From positions 309,059-373,058 of the forward strand of contig JAJYLY010000001.1 in the NCBI GenBank assembly GCA_021787435.1: a stretch of DNA of 64,000 nt, in the 5' to 3' direction. Below the pieces are notes generated by a model. It was not told where the DNA came from. It did no database searches and saw only the letters and a list, made by a program, of their open reading frames with translations. Both the position numbers and the translations under genes were made by a program. Positions within the stretch are counted from its first letter, which is position 1, and every line of letters begins with the position of its first letter. Source of the DNA: Pseudomonadota bacterium (lineage in GTDB: Bacteria > Pseudomonadota > Gammaproteobacteria > Burkholderiales > Gallionellaceae). Of this stretch, positions 1 to 8,645 are shown one piece after another.

Positions 1-228
1 AGTCACAGGTTGTGCCATGGCGATCGGATTACCTATTTTGTCGAGCGCGACCACAAAAGGTTTAGTCTTGCTCTGTGCGCCGATGTAAGCAATGCCCAGC
101 ACGGCCACCCCGGCTATGGCCAGACTGACAAAGGACGCCAGGCGCCAGTTTTTGGCGCGCGCCAGCGAATCTCCATAGCGCTCATCCCACTCGCGACGCG
201 CATTCAAATACGGGTTTGATCCAGTCAT
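1..228 (-). CDS. trbF: TrbF (VirB8-like) T4SS inner-membrane protein, partial
   Basis: Only the first 76 codons are in the window. The gene starts at the ATG at 228, behind a good ribosome site (AAGGAGAACAGG). The N-terminus (NPYLNARREWDERYGD) is the typical start of TrbF, the IncP counterpart of VirB8. It is followed by a single membrane segment at about residues 32-50 and the start of the periplasmic domain. VirB8-type proteins form part of the inner-membrane platform of the mating channel. The gene is last in the trb series here and has its own promoter box at 250-280. Reading continues beyond base 1. The family call is firm despite the truncation. Confidence 0.85.
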   Translation of the reverse strand, partial: MTGSNPYLNARREWDERYGDSLARAKNWRLASFVSLAIAGVAVLGIAYIGAQSKTKPFVVALDKIGNPIAMAQPVT

Positions 229-249
229 CCTGTTCTCCTTGTGTGTATA

Positions 250-280
250 CCGATATCTCTATTCCGCACGGTGTACACTG
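250..280 (-). promoter_or_regulatory. Shared tra promoter/operator box, copy A (trbF)
   Basis: Read on the minus strand this gives TGTACA (277-272), a 16-bp spacer CCGTGCGGAATAGAGA, then TATCGG (255-250), about 20 bp before the trbF ribosome site. The same arrangement with a near-identical spacer occurs at four other operon heads (7300, 16638, 19004, 19395). The TGTACA lies in a GTGTACAC palindrome, so the box probably combines a promoter with an operator. Confidence 0.6.
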
Positions 281-356
281 CATGACAAGAAATGAAGTGC
301 AAAATCCAGATCATGAAATCTGGGTAGCCAAAATGCCCCAATGTACTGAGAGATGT

Positions 357-578
357 TTACAGACGATCCAAGCGGATGGCGATCAGCATCGAGGCGATAA
401 AGAAGACCACCCAGAGTAACAGTGACAAACCAATGGCGAATCCTGTTTGCCATAACCCGGCGAACCAAACGGCATTGACCAATTTGAGCAGCCCAATGAA
501 CAGCATTTTCCGGTCATTCCTGACAAGCCAGGTAAAACGGATGCCGAATTCTTTACCGAGTTCATTGCGCGAACTCAT
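357..578 (-). CDS. Small two-helix membrane protein of the trb operon
   Basis: A 73-aa protein if it starts at the ATG at 578; a GTG one codon upstream (581) is the alternative. It follows trbL with only a few bases between, with GAGG upstream as ribosome site. A charged N-terminus is followed by two hydrophobic segments (about residues 25-42 and 46-68). No family is recognised. Its place between trbL and trbF suggests a small T4SS membrane component, but this is inferred from context only. Confidence 0.6.
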   Translation of the reverse strand: MSSRNELGKEFGIRFTWLVRNDRKMLFIGLLKLVNAVWFAGLWQTGFAIGLSLLLWVVFFIASMLIAIRLDRL

Positions 579-587
579 CACTACGCC

Positions 588-2060
588 TCAGTCCACATGA
601 TTCAAGCGAATCTGAATGCCCCCGCCGGTGCCGCCCTCATGTCGGGCAATCTCATCCTTGGTTCTGGCCAGTTTGCCGAACTGATCGCCCATGGCTTTCC
701 ATGAGCTATTTTTGTCGTCACTCGCCGAGACACCGGATCCAGTGTCAGACATTCCCGATCCAGGTTGCCTGCCGGCACCAAGCGCATCGGTAGAACTATT
801 GGCTGGCACAGCAGGTGACGTGTCGACCGACGAGGTAGACTCACTTGGCAAGGACAATGCCTCGGCATCTCCGCCTGACATGGCACTTCCGCCATCGGTT
901 GCCAATGATGTTGCAGCACCCTCACCGATGCCAGCACTGCTTCCGGCCACTGTGCTTGACGAACCGGTCATTGAACTCAATGCCGCCAGATTTTCGCTTC
1001 CGCCAATTCCGCCAGCTGCAGCACCCGCTCCGCCAGCCCCAGCACCAACCATCTCGGCCATTTTGTCCAGCGACTTCATCGAACCAGCATATCCGGCCAA
1101 TGCCACACCGCCCGCCGCCATCGCACCACCTGCAATCGCGGCAGCACCGCCTGCCACATTACCCAGGCTCATGTTAGGCGAGCCATTCATCAGACTGCCC
1201 GCGAGCCCCGGCACTTGCATACCGAGCACACCATAAATCAACATACTGGCGCCCACCGTCAACAGGTCAAGCGGTGGCAAGTTCTGTGATTGCCAATTCT
1301 GGATATACTGATTTTCACTATTGATCAGGTTTTGCCCAAGACCGACAATGGCATAAATCACCAGCAGCTTGATCCCGACACTGATCAAATATCCGATGTA
1401 TTTTTCACCAAAATTGCTGGTCAGCCCGGAGCCCGTAAAACCCAGCATCACCAGCCCCGCGCCACCCACCAGATACATTTCGATCAAGGTCATCAGCAAC
1501 TGCAACGCCACCAGACCAAAACCGATCAAACCAAAAATCGAGGTAGCCACCACAATAAGCCCGATAGTGATATTGGCGGAAATGTGAGTAAGACCACTTG
1601 GTTGCGAATTGACCACATTCCACAAACTGCTGATGACACTGAACGCCTCCGACATGACCCCGGAGGGAGTTGCGACACTGGTGCCGCCGATACCCTGACC
1701 CATCTGCATGAAACTGGATGTGATCAAAGGCATCCATGTCGGCGCATAGGACACGATGGTGTAGAAGAAAAAGATCGATGAAATTTTCAGCGTAGCGCCG
1801 CCAATAAAATCAGCCAGATCATTTTTCTTCAGCACATTCTTGATTCCCCACCAGGCCAGATCCAGCGCTGCCAGACTGGCAAAAATATGCTTCGCATATC
1901 CTTGCGCCGTGGTCATCCACCCAGTCATGCCTGACTGAAAGGTCGTGGCAATAGCATCAAGATAGCCCGAGCCGCCCGGATTGGCGACAGCGGCATGGGC
2001 ACTGAATGACAGCGCCAGAAGCATCAACCCGAAACACCATTTGCGCATGGCTGTCCGCAT
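588..2060 (-). CDS. trbL: TrbL (VirB6-like) polytopic channel protein
   Basis: This 490-aa protein has a signal-like N-terminus (to about residue 27), several membrane segments between residues 55 and 330, and a long C-terminal tail rich in Gly, Ala and Ser. That layout is typical of the P-type conjugative protein TrbL, the VirB6 equivalent, which forms part of the inner-membrane translocation pore. Its start overlaps the trbJ stop at 2060, so the two are probably translationally coupled. The tail (residues 330-490) is low-complexity and likely lies outside the membrane. Family assignment is good. Confidence 0.85.
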   Translation of the reverse strand: MRTAMRKWCFGLMLLALSFSAHAAVANPGGSGYLDAIATTFQSGMTGWMTTAQGYAKHIFASLAALDLAWWGIKNVLKKNDLADFIGGATLKISSIFFFYTIVSYAPTWMPLITSSFMQMGQGIGGTSVATPSGVMSEAFSVISSLWNVVNSQPSGLTHISANITIGLIVVATSIFGLIGFGLVALQLLMTLIEMYLVGGAGLVMLGFTGSGLTSNFGEKYIGYLISVGIKLLVIYAIVGLGQNLINSENQYIQNWQSQNLPPLDLLTVGASMLIYGVLGMQVPGLAGSLMNGSPNMSLGNVAGGAAAIAGGAMAAGGVALAGYAGSMKSLDKMAEMVGAGAGGAGAAAGGIGGSENLAALSSMTGSSSTVAGSSAGIGEGAATSLATDGGSAMSGGDAEALSLPSESTSSVDTSPAVPANSSTDALGAGRQPGSGMSDTGSGVSASDDKNSSWKAMGDQFGKLARTKDEIARHEGGTGGGIQIRLNHVD

Positions 2061-2755
2061 CAGAACGCACCCGCTTGAATTGGCGCGGTCAATGATTTTT
2101 GAACATTTTGCACTGCATCATTCTGACTGTGCGACATCGCCGCCAACGCATTGAACTGCACCTGATTGCCGGCTTCGATATCTGATTGAAGCACCTGCAA
2201 CTGGTTAACCATGAGACCGGAAATCTGGTTGCCCGCCTGCAACACCGCTTTTCGGCCGCTCGCAGACTGGCTTTGTGACTGGATGGTAGACAAGGCAGCT
2301 TGTACCGACTGATAATTCTGCGCATTCAAACCGTATTGCTGCAACACTGACGCAATCTGATTGTCGTTATTCGATGTCCAGGTAGCAAGGCTGCTGGAAT
2401 AATTACTCAACGCTGCATTGGGTTGACCATATTGTGCCTGCAGCGCAGATACCGTGTTCTGTGAGGCATAACTCAATCCCTGCGAATTGCCGACCAGATT
2501 AACCAGCGTAGTCAGCTGGTTCGATATGTTCGGCCACAACTGCATCGGAATCGTCTGCATGTTGATCGCTTGATTGTAAATCTGCTGAAACTGCGCCTGC
2601 AGTTGCTGCGCCTCTGTCGCATACTGCTGGACCAACGTCATTTCCTGAACAATCTGTTCAGGAAATGTGGCGCCCGCGATCATGCCACTGGCCTGTGCCG
2701 GGATGCTGGATGCCAGCAGCAACGCGGCAAGGATGGGCTGAAATTTCAGGTTCAT
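2060..2755 (-). CDS. trbJ: TrbJ (VirB5-like) periplasmic/pilus-tip protein
   Basis: This 231-aa exported protein has a signal peptide of about 22 residues ending in PAQASG. The mature part starts with TFPEQIVQEMTLVQQY and continues as a Gln- and Ala-rich helical region, the normal shape of TrbJ. TrbJ/VirB5 proteins are minor pilus components that act outside the inner membrane and may help mating-pair contact. The gene lies between the unknown 458-aa gene and trbL, overlapping trbL by one base. Start chosen at the first ATG with the signal peptide intact. Confidence 0.85.
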   Translation of the reverse strand: MNLKFQPILAALLLASSIPAQASGMIAGATFPEQIVQEMTLVQQYATEAQQLQAQFQQIYNQAINMQTIPMQLWPNISNQLTTLVNLVGNSQGLSYASQNTVSALQAQYGQPNAALSNYSSSLATWTSNNDNQIASVLQQYGLNAQNYQSVQAALSTIQSQSQSASGRKAVLQAGNQISGLMVNQLQVLQSDIEAGNQVQFNALAAMSHSQNDAVQNVQKSLTAPIQAGAF

Positions 2756-2766
2756 CGTCTTCTCCC

Positions 2767-4143
2767 TTATTGCGCCACACCCGTGGCAATACTGATCTGT
2801 TGAAGGGTATTCTGTGCAGCGCTGTTTGCCGCGCTGCTGGCCGCCGAATCCAGCGTGCTGCTGATCGTTGGCGCAATGGCATTGGCAGAAGTATTCGTGA
2901 TGTTTTCATCAAGAGTGGCGGCATTCTGAACAGACAACTGCGCATGATGGATACTCGCCTGCTGATCGGCTGCCGTCCTGGCAATCGCTGCTGCCTGTGC
3001 CCAGACCGACCTGCTGCCGACACTCGACGCGCTGCGTTCCATGCTGACATCGTATTGTTCGATGGTTTGTGCAGCCTGCTGTGCATACTGCGCATTCAAT
3101 CCGACCTGCCAGGATTGCGCTGCTGTCCACGCATCGTTTTCATTCTGCTGACTCACGCTATTCAACGCGTTTTGCTGACTGTCGGCAGCGTGTGTATAAG
3201 AAGTGTCCGTGCTGACCATCGTGGCGGCCTGACCTTGCGGAACGCCGGTCATGGCGCTGGTCTGCTGTGCCGCCTGCGCGGTCGATGTTGCGCCGGCATT
3301 CTGACCTTGCACGACACCGGTCAGACTCTGGATCTGCTGCAGTTGCTGGCTCGCATCAGACAGTGCCGTCGTAAGCGCAGCAGTATCCAGCGCACTCGCA
3401 AGCACTGCCGCTGCGGCTAAGTTTTGCGCATAATCAGTATCGGCCTCGGCCTGCATGCTGGAATTGACAGCTGCTTCATACGCAGCCCCTGCATAATCCT
3501 GCGCAGCGGCATCCGCAGCTGCCATCTGTGCTGCATCAATGGCATCGATGTTGGACTGATAGCCATCCGTTGTAAGTCCATTCATCAATGCTTGTGTGGC
3601 TGCCCCGGCAAAAATATAGCTGGTGTCATTGATCATCGACACCTGTCCCTGCTGCACGCCAGTCTGGCCGGTGATGCTGCCGAACGAACTGGCCGCACTG
3701 CTATTTACCGATGACTGTACCGCACTGTCATTGGCCTGCTGCACGCCAGGTACTGCATTCAGTTCATTGGTATATCCTGCGGCTTCGGTTGCCTGATCCT
3801 GATTAGACATGCTGCTTTGATCCTGCGACAAAACCGTCTGCTGGTTCGCCACAGAACGTGCTTCGCCGGCGGCTTGCCGCCAATCGTATGAATAAAGCGA
3901 TCTGGCATGAGCCAGGTCTTGATTGGCAATACCCTGCGCGGTCTGTGCTGCTGCCTGATAGGCGCGGCCAGCAAAATATTCCACGCCGGCGCTATAACCT
4001 GCTGCGGCATTGTCACTGGCCGCTGTGTTCAGATTGTTTTGAGCTGCGGAGCCGGGCACAGGTACCGGCATAGTAACAATTGGGTTTGCCAGCGTAACGG
4101 CTGGCACGCTGGCCAGTAAGGCCGTAATGACGAATTTTTTCAT
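2767..4143 (-). CDS. Unknown Ala/Gln/Ser-rich exported protein in the trb operon
   Basis: This 458-aa protein has a clear signal peptide (MKKFVITALLASVPAVTLA, cleavage near residue 19). The remainder is unusually rich in Ala, Gln, Ser, Asn and Thr, predicted mostly helical, with no Cys cluster and no further membrane segment. It begins directly after trbE (the genes abut at 4143/4144) and is followed by trbJ 11 bases on, so it belongs to the T4SS operon. No family is recognised. Its composition and place recall VirB5/TrbJ proteins, so a second pilus-associated or surface protein is possible, but this is a guess from context. Confidence 0.7.
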   Translation of the reverse strand: MKKFVITALLASVPAVTLANPIVTMPVPVPGSAAQNNLNTAASDNAAAGYSAGVEYFAGRAYQAAAQTAQGIANQDLAHARSLYSYDWRQAAGEARSVANQQTVLSQDQSSMSNQDQATEAAGYTNELNAVPGVQQANDSAVQSSVNSSAASSFGSITGQTGVQQGQVSMINDTSYIFAGAATQALMNGLTTDGYQSNIDAIDAAQMAAADAAAQDYAGAAYEAAVNSSMQAEADTDYAQNLAAAAVLASALDTAALTTALSDASQQLQQIQSLTGVVQGQNAGATSTAQAAQQTSAMTGVPQGQAATMVSTDTSYTHAADSQQNALNSVSQQNENDAWTAAQSWQVGLNAQYAQQAAQTIEQYDVSMERSASSVGSRSVWAQAAAIARTAADQQASIHHAQLSVQNAATLDENITNTSANAIAPTISSTLDSAASSAANSAAQNTLQQISIATGVAQ

Positions 4144-6594
4144 TTACTTAAAACTCTCCCATCGTTTTGCGGCCGCATGCTGGCCGCGTTCACGCAGCCA
4201 TTGCGCAGGCCACGCATCCTTGTATTCATCCCGCAATACGCGAATTCTGGCAATATCCTCCTTGCCAGACGCGCCAACAAACGCCAGTTCAGCGCCGGAC
4301 AATCCCAACTCGAACAGCCGCCTGCCTTCGGGATGAATCACGTAGTACTGGCGCTTGGGGGTGGCCATCGCCAGAATCTCGATTTGCCGGGCATTGAGCC
4401 CAATCCCCTCATACAATGGCCGGATGTTTTCTGTCTGCGCTTCAGGATTGGGTAGCAGGATTTTGGTTGGGCACGACTCGAAGATCACATCCGCGATGCC
4501 GGAACGTACCAGGTCGGTCAGGCTCTGTGTGGCAAACACCACGGCCACGTTCGCCTTGCGCAGCACCTTCAACCATTCCCGTATCTTTGCCTTGAAGGCC
4601 GGGTGGCCCAGCATGATCCAGGCTTCATCCAGCACCAGCAGCGTAGGTTGTCCTTTGAATCGCTGCTCGATGCGATGAAATAAATAGGTGAGTACTGGCA
4701 GAACCAGCTTGTCGCCCTTGTTCATCAGGTGCTCCATCTCGAACACCTGGAACGGGTCATCCGCCAGGCTGTCGGTCTCCGCGTCAAGCAGGTGCCCCGC
4801 CATGCCGCGCAGCGTGTATGCCTGCAAGGCATCGCGCAAGGTCTGATCCTGCAGCAGCACCAGATAATTGGTCATGGTGCGTTGCGCCATGGTCTCGGTC
4901 GACTGACCGAGCTGCACCACGGTACGGAAAATTTCCTGCCGATGATGCGGCAAGATTTTTACACTCTGTAACTCGCAAAGCTGTTCCAGCCACTCGGCAG
5001 CCCATACCTGTTCATTGGGCTCATCGACCCGGCCCAACGGGCAGAACGCCAATTCGCCATGCTCTCCTGCAATGTCATAATGCTGACCACCGGCAGCCCA
5101 CACCAGCGGCAACATCGAATAGCCCTTGTCAAATGCAAATACCTGGGCTTTGGGATATCTGAACTGCTGGGCAACCAGCGTGGCCAGCAAGGTCGATTTA
5201 CCGGAACCGGTCGGCCCCAGAATCACCGTATGCCCCAAATCTCCGCTGTGCAGACTCAAGCGGAACGGTGTGCTGCCATCCGTTTTTGCATATAGCAAAG
5301 CTGGGCTGTTAGGCGGATAAAACGGGCAAGGATTTCTGTCCATTCCCGCCCAGACTGAGGTGAAGGGCAATAGATGCGCAAGATTCAGCGTGTGAATCAG
5401 CGGCCGACGCACATTGGCGCTGGTGTTGCCCGGATGCGTACCCAAATAGGCTTCGACCGCATTGACTTCTTCGATGCGCGCGCCAAAGCCGCGGTTCTCG
5501 ATGTGCTTGACCACCTCGCGGGTAATTTCGTCCAGCATGGCCGGATCGTCGTGCGACAACAACAGCACGCTGGTGTAATACCCATACAACACCATACCAC
5601 TGGATGCTTCGGCTAATGCCTGCACCGCATCATTGGCCATGCGGTCAGCATCGGCATTAATGTGGGTGGCTTGTCCACCTGAATTCTCGCGCATCACATT
5701 CAGCATGCTCTTGCGCTTTTGTGCCCAGCGGCTACGGTATTTGTTCAGCAACTTTTCCGCCTGGACCGGATCCAGATAGATGAACCGGTTGCTCCACCGG
5801 TAGGTCACCGGCAGGCGCGACAAAAAATCCAGAATCCCCGGAAAGCTGTGCCCAGGTAATCCGGTCAGACCGACGCAGCTGATGTGCCGCCGGTCGATAC
5901 GCGGCACGAATCCCGTCACCAGATCATGTGCACCAATAATGGCATCCAGATACATCGGCACCTCGACCATGACCATGGGACGCGCACCAGGCGCAAGTGT
6001 GACGCATTGCTCCAGATAAGCAAGCAGCGGACTGGTAATGGTGCCAGTACTATCATCGATCGAGTCAGCCAGCCTGCGGATATGCAGCAGATTGGAGAGC
6101 CGCATTTCCAGTTCGCGTATCTGCTCGCGAAATCGCTCCAGATTGCGATCTGCGCTGCCTTTGATTCGCCCATCGACAAACAGATCCGTCGTTTTGCTTG
6201 CCGCATCCGGCATAGGGAACCAAGTCACAGTCAATACGAAGCGGCTGGCATATCCGGCATGTATGCCTTCATGCGCCGCACGGCGCATCTCGTCGATCAA
6301 GCGCGTCGTCCGGTCTGGAAACGCACCTGCTTCAGCATAACCAGGTGCCTTGCCGCGCAAGGCATCACAATGAATCATCCAGCCATCGCCCAGCTTTAGT
6401 ACGGTGTTGATGCGCGCGGACATGGCTTTCAATTCTTCTTCAGTAGCCGAATCCAGATCCGGCCCACGATATTCCCATCCCGCGATCAACCCACCATTCT
6501 TGGTCAGCACGATACCATCGTCCACCAGTGCCGCCCATGGCAGCAGATCAGGCAAGCCATAAGCCTTGCTGCGGAATTCAGCGAGCTGGCGCAT
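4144..6594 (-). CDS. trbE: TrbE (VirB4-like) T4SS ATPase
   Basis: This 816-aa ATPase has a Walker A motif GPTGSGKST near residue 458 and a Walker B region LLVLDEAWIML near residue 653, followed by VVFATQSLTDL, as in VirB4 and TrbE proteins. The N-terminal half is the CagE/TrbE/VirB family domain. The enzyme sits at the cytoplasmic face of the inner membrane and powers pilus assembly and substrate transfer. Length is normal for TrbE. The start overlaps the trbD stop at 6594 and the stop abuts the next gene, so it lies in a compact operon. Confidence 0.93.
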   Translation of the reverse strand: MRQLAEFRSKAYGLPDLLPWAALVDDGIVLTKNGGLIAGWEYRGPDLDSATEEELKAMSARINTVLKLGDGWMIHCDALRGKAPGYAEAGAFPDRTTRLIDEMRRAAHEGIHAGYASRFVLTVTWFPMPDAASKTTDLFVDGRIKGSADRNLERFREQIRELEMRLSNLLHIRRLADSIDDSTGTITSPLLAYLEQCVTLAPGARPMVMVEVPMYLDAIIGAHDLVTGFVPRIDRRHISCVGLTGLPGHSFPGILDFLSRLPVTYRWSNRFIYLDPVQAEKLLNKYRSRWAQKRKSMLNVMRENSGGQATHINADADRMANDAVQALAEASSGMVLYGYYTSVLLLSHDDPAMLDEITREVVKHIENRGFGARIEEVNAVEAYLGTHPGNTSANVRRPLIHTLNLAHLLPFTSVWAGMDRNPCPFYPPNSPALLYAKTDGSTPFRLSLHSGDLGHTVILGPTGSGKSTLLATLVAQQFRYPKAQVFAFDKGYSMLPLVWAAGGQHYDIAGEHGELAFCPLGRVDEPNEQVWAAEWLEQLCELQSVKILPHHRQEIFRTVVQLGQSTETMAQRTMTNYLVLLQDQTLRDALQAYTLRGMAGHLLDAETDSLADDPFQVFEMEHLMNKGDKLVLPVLTYLFHRIEQRFKGQPTLLVLDEAWIMLGHPAFKAKIREWLKVLRKANVAVVFATQSLTDLVRSGIADVIFESCPTKILLPNPEAQTENIRPLYEGIGLNARQIEILAMATPKRQYYVIHPEGRRLFELGLSGAELAFVGASGKEDIARIRVLRDEYKDAWPAQWLRERGQHAAAKRWESFK

Positions 6595-6893
6595 TATTTC
6601 AACTCCCGCAGTGGCGCAAATGGCGTCGCTTGTGCCGGATAATAGCGTTTGTACTTCAATGATCGGGCACCCGTCATAGACAGCTGCGAATCATAGGCGG
6701 CAGCACGGCTCAACGCCCACTGCCCGATCAGCCACATGGCGATGCCAATGGCAGCAGCCCATGCATGTGCCAGCGAAAAAATAAAGACACCAGCAACGAC
6801 CGCCAGCATCAATACCAGATTGCGCTCCCCACCCATCATCAATATCGGACGGTTCAAGGATTCGTGTATTGGTGTCGTATTTTCGTTACTCAC
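6594..6893 (-). CDS. trbD: TrbD (VirB3-like) inner-membrane protein
   Basis: This 99-aa protein has an N-terminal HESLNRPILMMGGERN segment typical of TrbD/VirB3, then two close hydrophobic segments (about residues 27-46 and 48-60). The order trbC-trbD-trbE matches IncP and Ti systems. VirB3-type proteins associate with the VirB4 ATPase at the inner membrane, and here the gene overlaps trbE by one base. Confidence 0.88.
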   Translation of the reverse strand: MSNENTTPIHESLNRPILMMGGERNLVLMLAVVAGVFIFSLAHAWAAAIGIAMWLIGQWALSRAAAYDSQLSMTGARSLKYKRYYPAQATPFAPLRELK

Positions 6894-6948
6894 ATTGTGT
6901 CTCCATCAATCCAGCCGATCATCGCATCCCCACGCACTCCCGCATGCA

Positions 6949-7260
6949 TCAAAGCACCACGGCACCCGTAAGACCCAGCGCGGACAGAAACGAATTCCCC
7001 ATCACAATGAACGCGACACCCAGGACGACATACATCAACTTCTTGGCAATGCCACCCAGCTCTTCGCCGAATACCAATGCCGCACCGGCTGCAAGGAATG
7101 CAATCACACTGATCCCTGTCGCCACAGGACCTGTCAGATCGCCCTGCAGCGTCGAGATCGCGCTATCCCATGGCAAACCGCCACTACCTGTTGCCATCGC
7201 ATTCTGTGCCGCCAGCAATGCAATCCCCGCTGCAGCTATACGCCCAATAATTTTTTTCAT
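6949..7260 (-). CDS. trbC: TrbC (VirB2-like) pilin
   Basis: This 103-aa prepilin has a signal peptide to about residue 23 (ending NAMATG) and two hydrophobic helices (about residues 46-64 and 76-97), the usual form of VirB2/TrbC pilins. In IncP plasmids TrbC is processed and cyclised with the help of the TraF peptidase, which is also encoded here (10265-10810). The gene heads the trbC-trbF segment and has its own promoter box upstream. It was therefore probably not silenced by the IS91-type insertion that separates it from traF. Confidence 0.88.
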   Translation of the reverse strand: MKKIIGRIAAAGIALLAAQNAMATGSGGLPWDSAISTLQGDLTGPVATGISVIAFLAAGAALVFGEELGGIAKKLMYVVLGVAFIVMGNSFLSALGLTGAVVL

Positions 7261-7299
7261 ACACAGCCCTTCCTGGAAAATGCATCCGGAAATCGGATG

Positions 7300-7329
7300 C
7301 TCATATTCCTATTCTGCAAGCTGTACACC
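7300..7329 (-). promoter_or_regulatory. Shared tra promoter/operator box, copy B (trbC)
   Basis: Minus-strand reading gives TGTACA (7327-7322), 16-bp spacer GCTTGCAGAATAGGAA, TATGAG (7305-7300), about 40 bp before the trbC start. The spacer matches copy D at 14 of 16 positions. It allows trbC-trbF to be expressed independently of the upstream traG-traF segment. Confidence 0.6.
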
Positions 7330-7330
7330 T

Positions 7331-7749
7331 GGCAGGTAATACATAATCGGAGCGCAATTATTGGGAAGGGATTCTGTAGGCCGGGCTGTTACGATGACAT
7401 CGTTGTTACATGACCATGAAGCAGAACATCAAAAAATGCACCGAGTCCAAAAGATACGGTATCTTGGTATAGAGGTTGATGATGCCTTGGTCATATCCGA
7501 ACAAACTGAGGTGTAGCGTAAAATGTCGGAAAGCAGTATTGTTCGTTCCGCGAACTGCTGCTTTCCGGCTGGGAATTTGGAATGTTGACGGACCGCTTAG
7601 TGCCATTGGACTAAACCGCTTCGCGGTATGGGCGCTCCGATCCTGCGTCTGGGGTAGCTTTTAAGCATGTAAGTGGTTGACATTGATGATCTGTTGCTCA
7701 AGTTGGGAAGTGAGGCAATCCGCCTCGTTTTTCGACAAGGAGCAGGATC
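7331..7749. other. Region between trbC promoter and recombinase; left part of IS91-type element
   Basis: No gene is seen. A near-perfect palindrome (AAGATACGGTATCTT) lies near 7450. Around 7522-7575 a stem of GGAAAGCAGT pairs with ACTGCTGCTTTCC across a short AT-containing loop. The left limit of the IS91-type element must lie in this stretch but cannot be fixed by eye, because such elements lack inverted repeats and target duplication. AAGGAGCAGGATC at 7737-7749 serves the recombinase gene. Confidence 0.4.
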
Positions 7750-8625
7750 ATGAACTCAACACTTGAAACGATTTCTCCGTTGCGCCAACGCTTTCTCGAT
7801 GAAATGCGGATGCGCAAACTCTCCCCCAAGACCCAGAGCGGCTATATCCGCACGGTTAAGCGGTTTGCTCTGTTTCTTGGGCGATCTCCCGACACCGCAA
7901 CCGTCGAAGATCTGCGGCGTTACCAACTGCATCTGGTCGACCACGGCATCTCGCCGATCTCGCTCAATGTGACGATTACCGGACTGAAGTTCTTTTTCGA
8001 CAGCACCCTCGATCGCCCCGAATTGATGCGGCACATGCACCCTGTGCATACCCCGCGCAAGATTCCGGTGGTGCTGAGTCCGGATGAAGTCGCACGTCTG
8101 ATCGGCGCTGCCGGAAGCCTTAAGAACCAGACCGCGTTGTCCGTTGCCTACGGTGCGGGCCTGCGCGTCAGCGAGGTCGCCGCACTGAAGGTCAGCGACA
8201 TCGACAGCCAGCGCATGGCCCTGCGCATCGAACAGGGTAAAGGCAGCAAGGATCGCTACGCGATGCTCTCGCCGGTGCTGCTCGATGGTCTGCGCACCTG
8301 GTGGCGCACTGCACGGGCCAATGGCTGGGTACTCAACGGGGGCTGGTTGTTTCCGGGACAGGATCCCGCCAACCCGATCAGTACGCGCCAGCTTAGTCGC
8401 GTGATCAATGAAGCTGCCAGGGCAGCGCAGATCGACAAGCGCGTCTCGATGCACACGCTTCGACACTCCTTCGCCACCCACCTGCTGGAGCAACGGGTGG
8501 ATATCCGCGTGATCCAGGTGCTGCTCGGGCACAAGAAGCTGGAGACCACCGCGCTGTATACCCAGGTGGCAACCAAGATTCTGCGCGAGGTCGTCAGCCC
8601 GCTGGATAGCCTGCATCCGGTATAA
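7750..8625 (+). CDS. Tyrosine recombinase of the IS91-type element
   Basis: This 291-aa protein has an N-terminal SAM-like DNA-binding domain (about residues 10-90) and a C-terminal phage-integrase catalytic domain. Visible catalytic positions are Arg in GAGLRVSE (about 138), the HTLRH box (about 234-238) and Tyr in TALYTQV (about 269). Proteins of this type accompany a subset of IS91-family transposases, and their exact role in transposition is unclear. Ribosome site AAGGAGCAGGATC precedes the ATG. It looks intact. A role as integrase for the whole element is less likely, given that the transposase follows immediately. Confidence 0.85.
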   Translation: MNSTLETISPLRQRFLDEMRMRKLSPKTQSGYIRTVKRFALFLGRSPDTATVEDLRRYQLHLVDHGISPISLNVTITGLKFFFDSTLDRPELMRHMHPVHTPRKIPVVLSPDEVARLIGAAGSLKNQTALSVAYGAGLRVSEVAALKVSDIDSQRMALRIEQGKGSKDRYAMLSPVLLDGLRTWWRTARANGWVLNGGWLFPGQDPANPISTRQLSRVINEAARAAQIDKRVSMHTLRHSFATHLLEQRVDIRVIQVLLGHKKLETTALYTQVATKILREVVSPLDSLHPV

Positions 8626-8645
8626 AGGTCGTGTAGCTCACGATC

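Noticed and set aside
691..1236. 181-aa open frame on the plus strand
   Set aside because: It is the antisense shadow of the low-complexity tail of trbL; its composition is Pro/Ala-rich with no start signal or family features.
7756..8616. 286-aa open frame on the minus strand
   Set aside because: It lies entirely antisense to the tyrosine recombinase, whose catalytic residues are clear.
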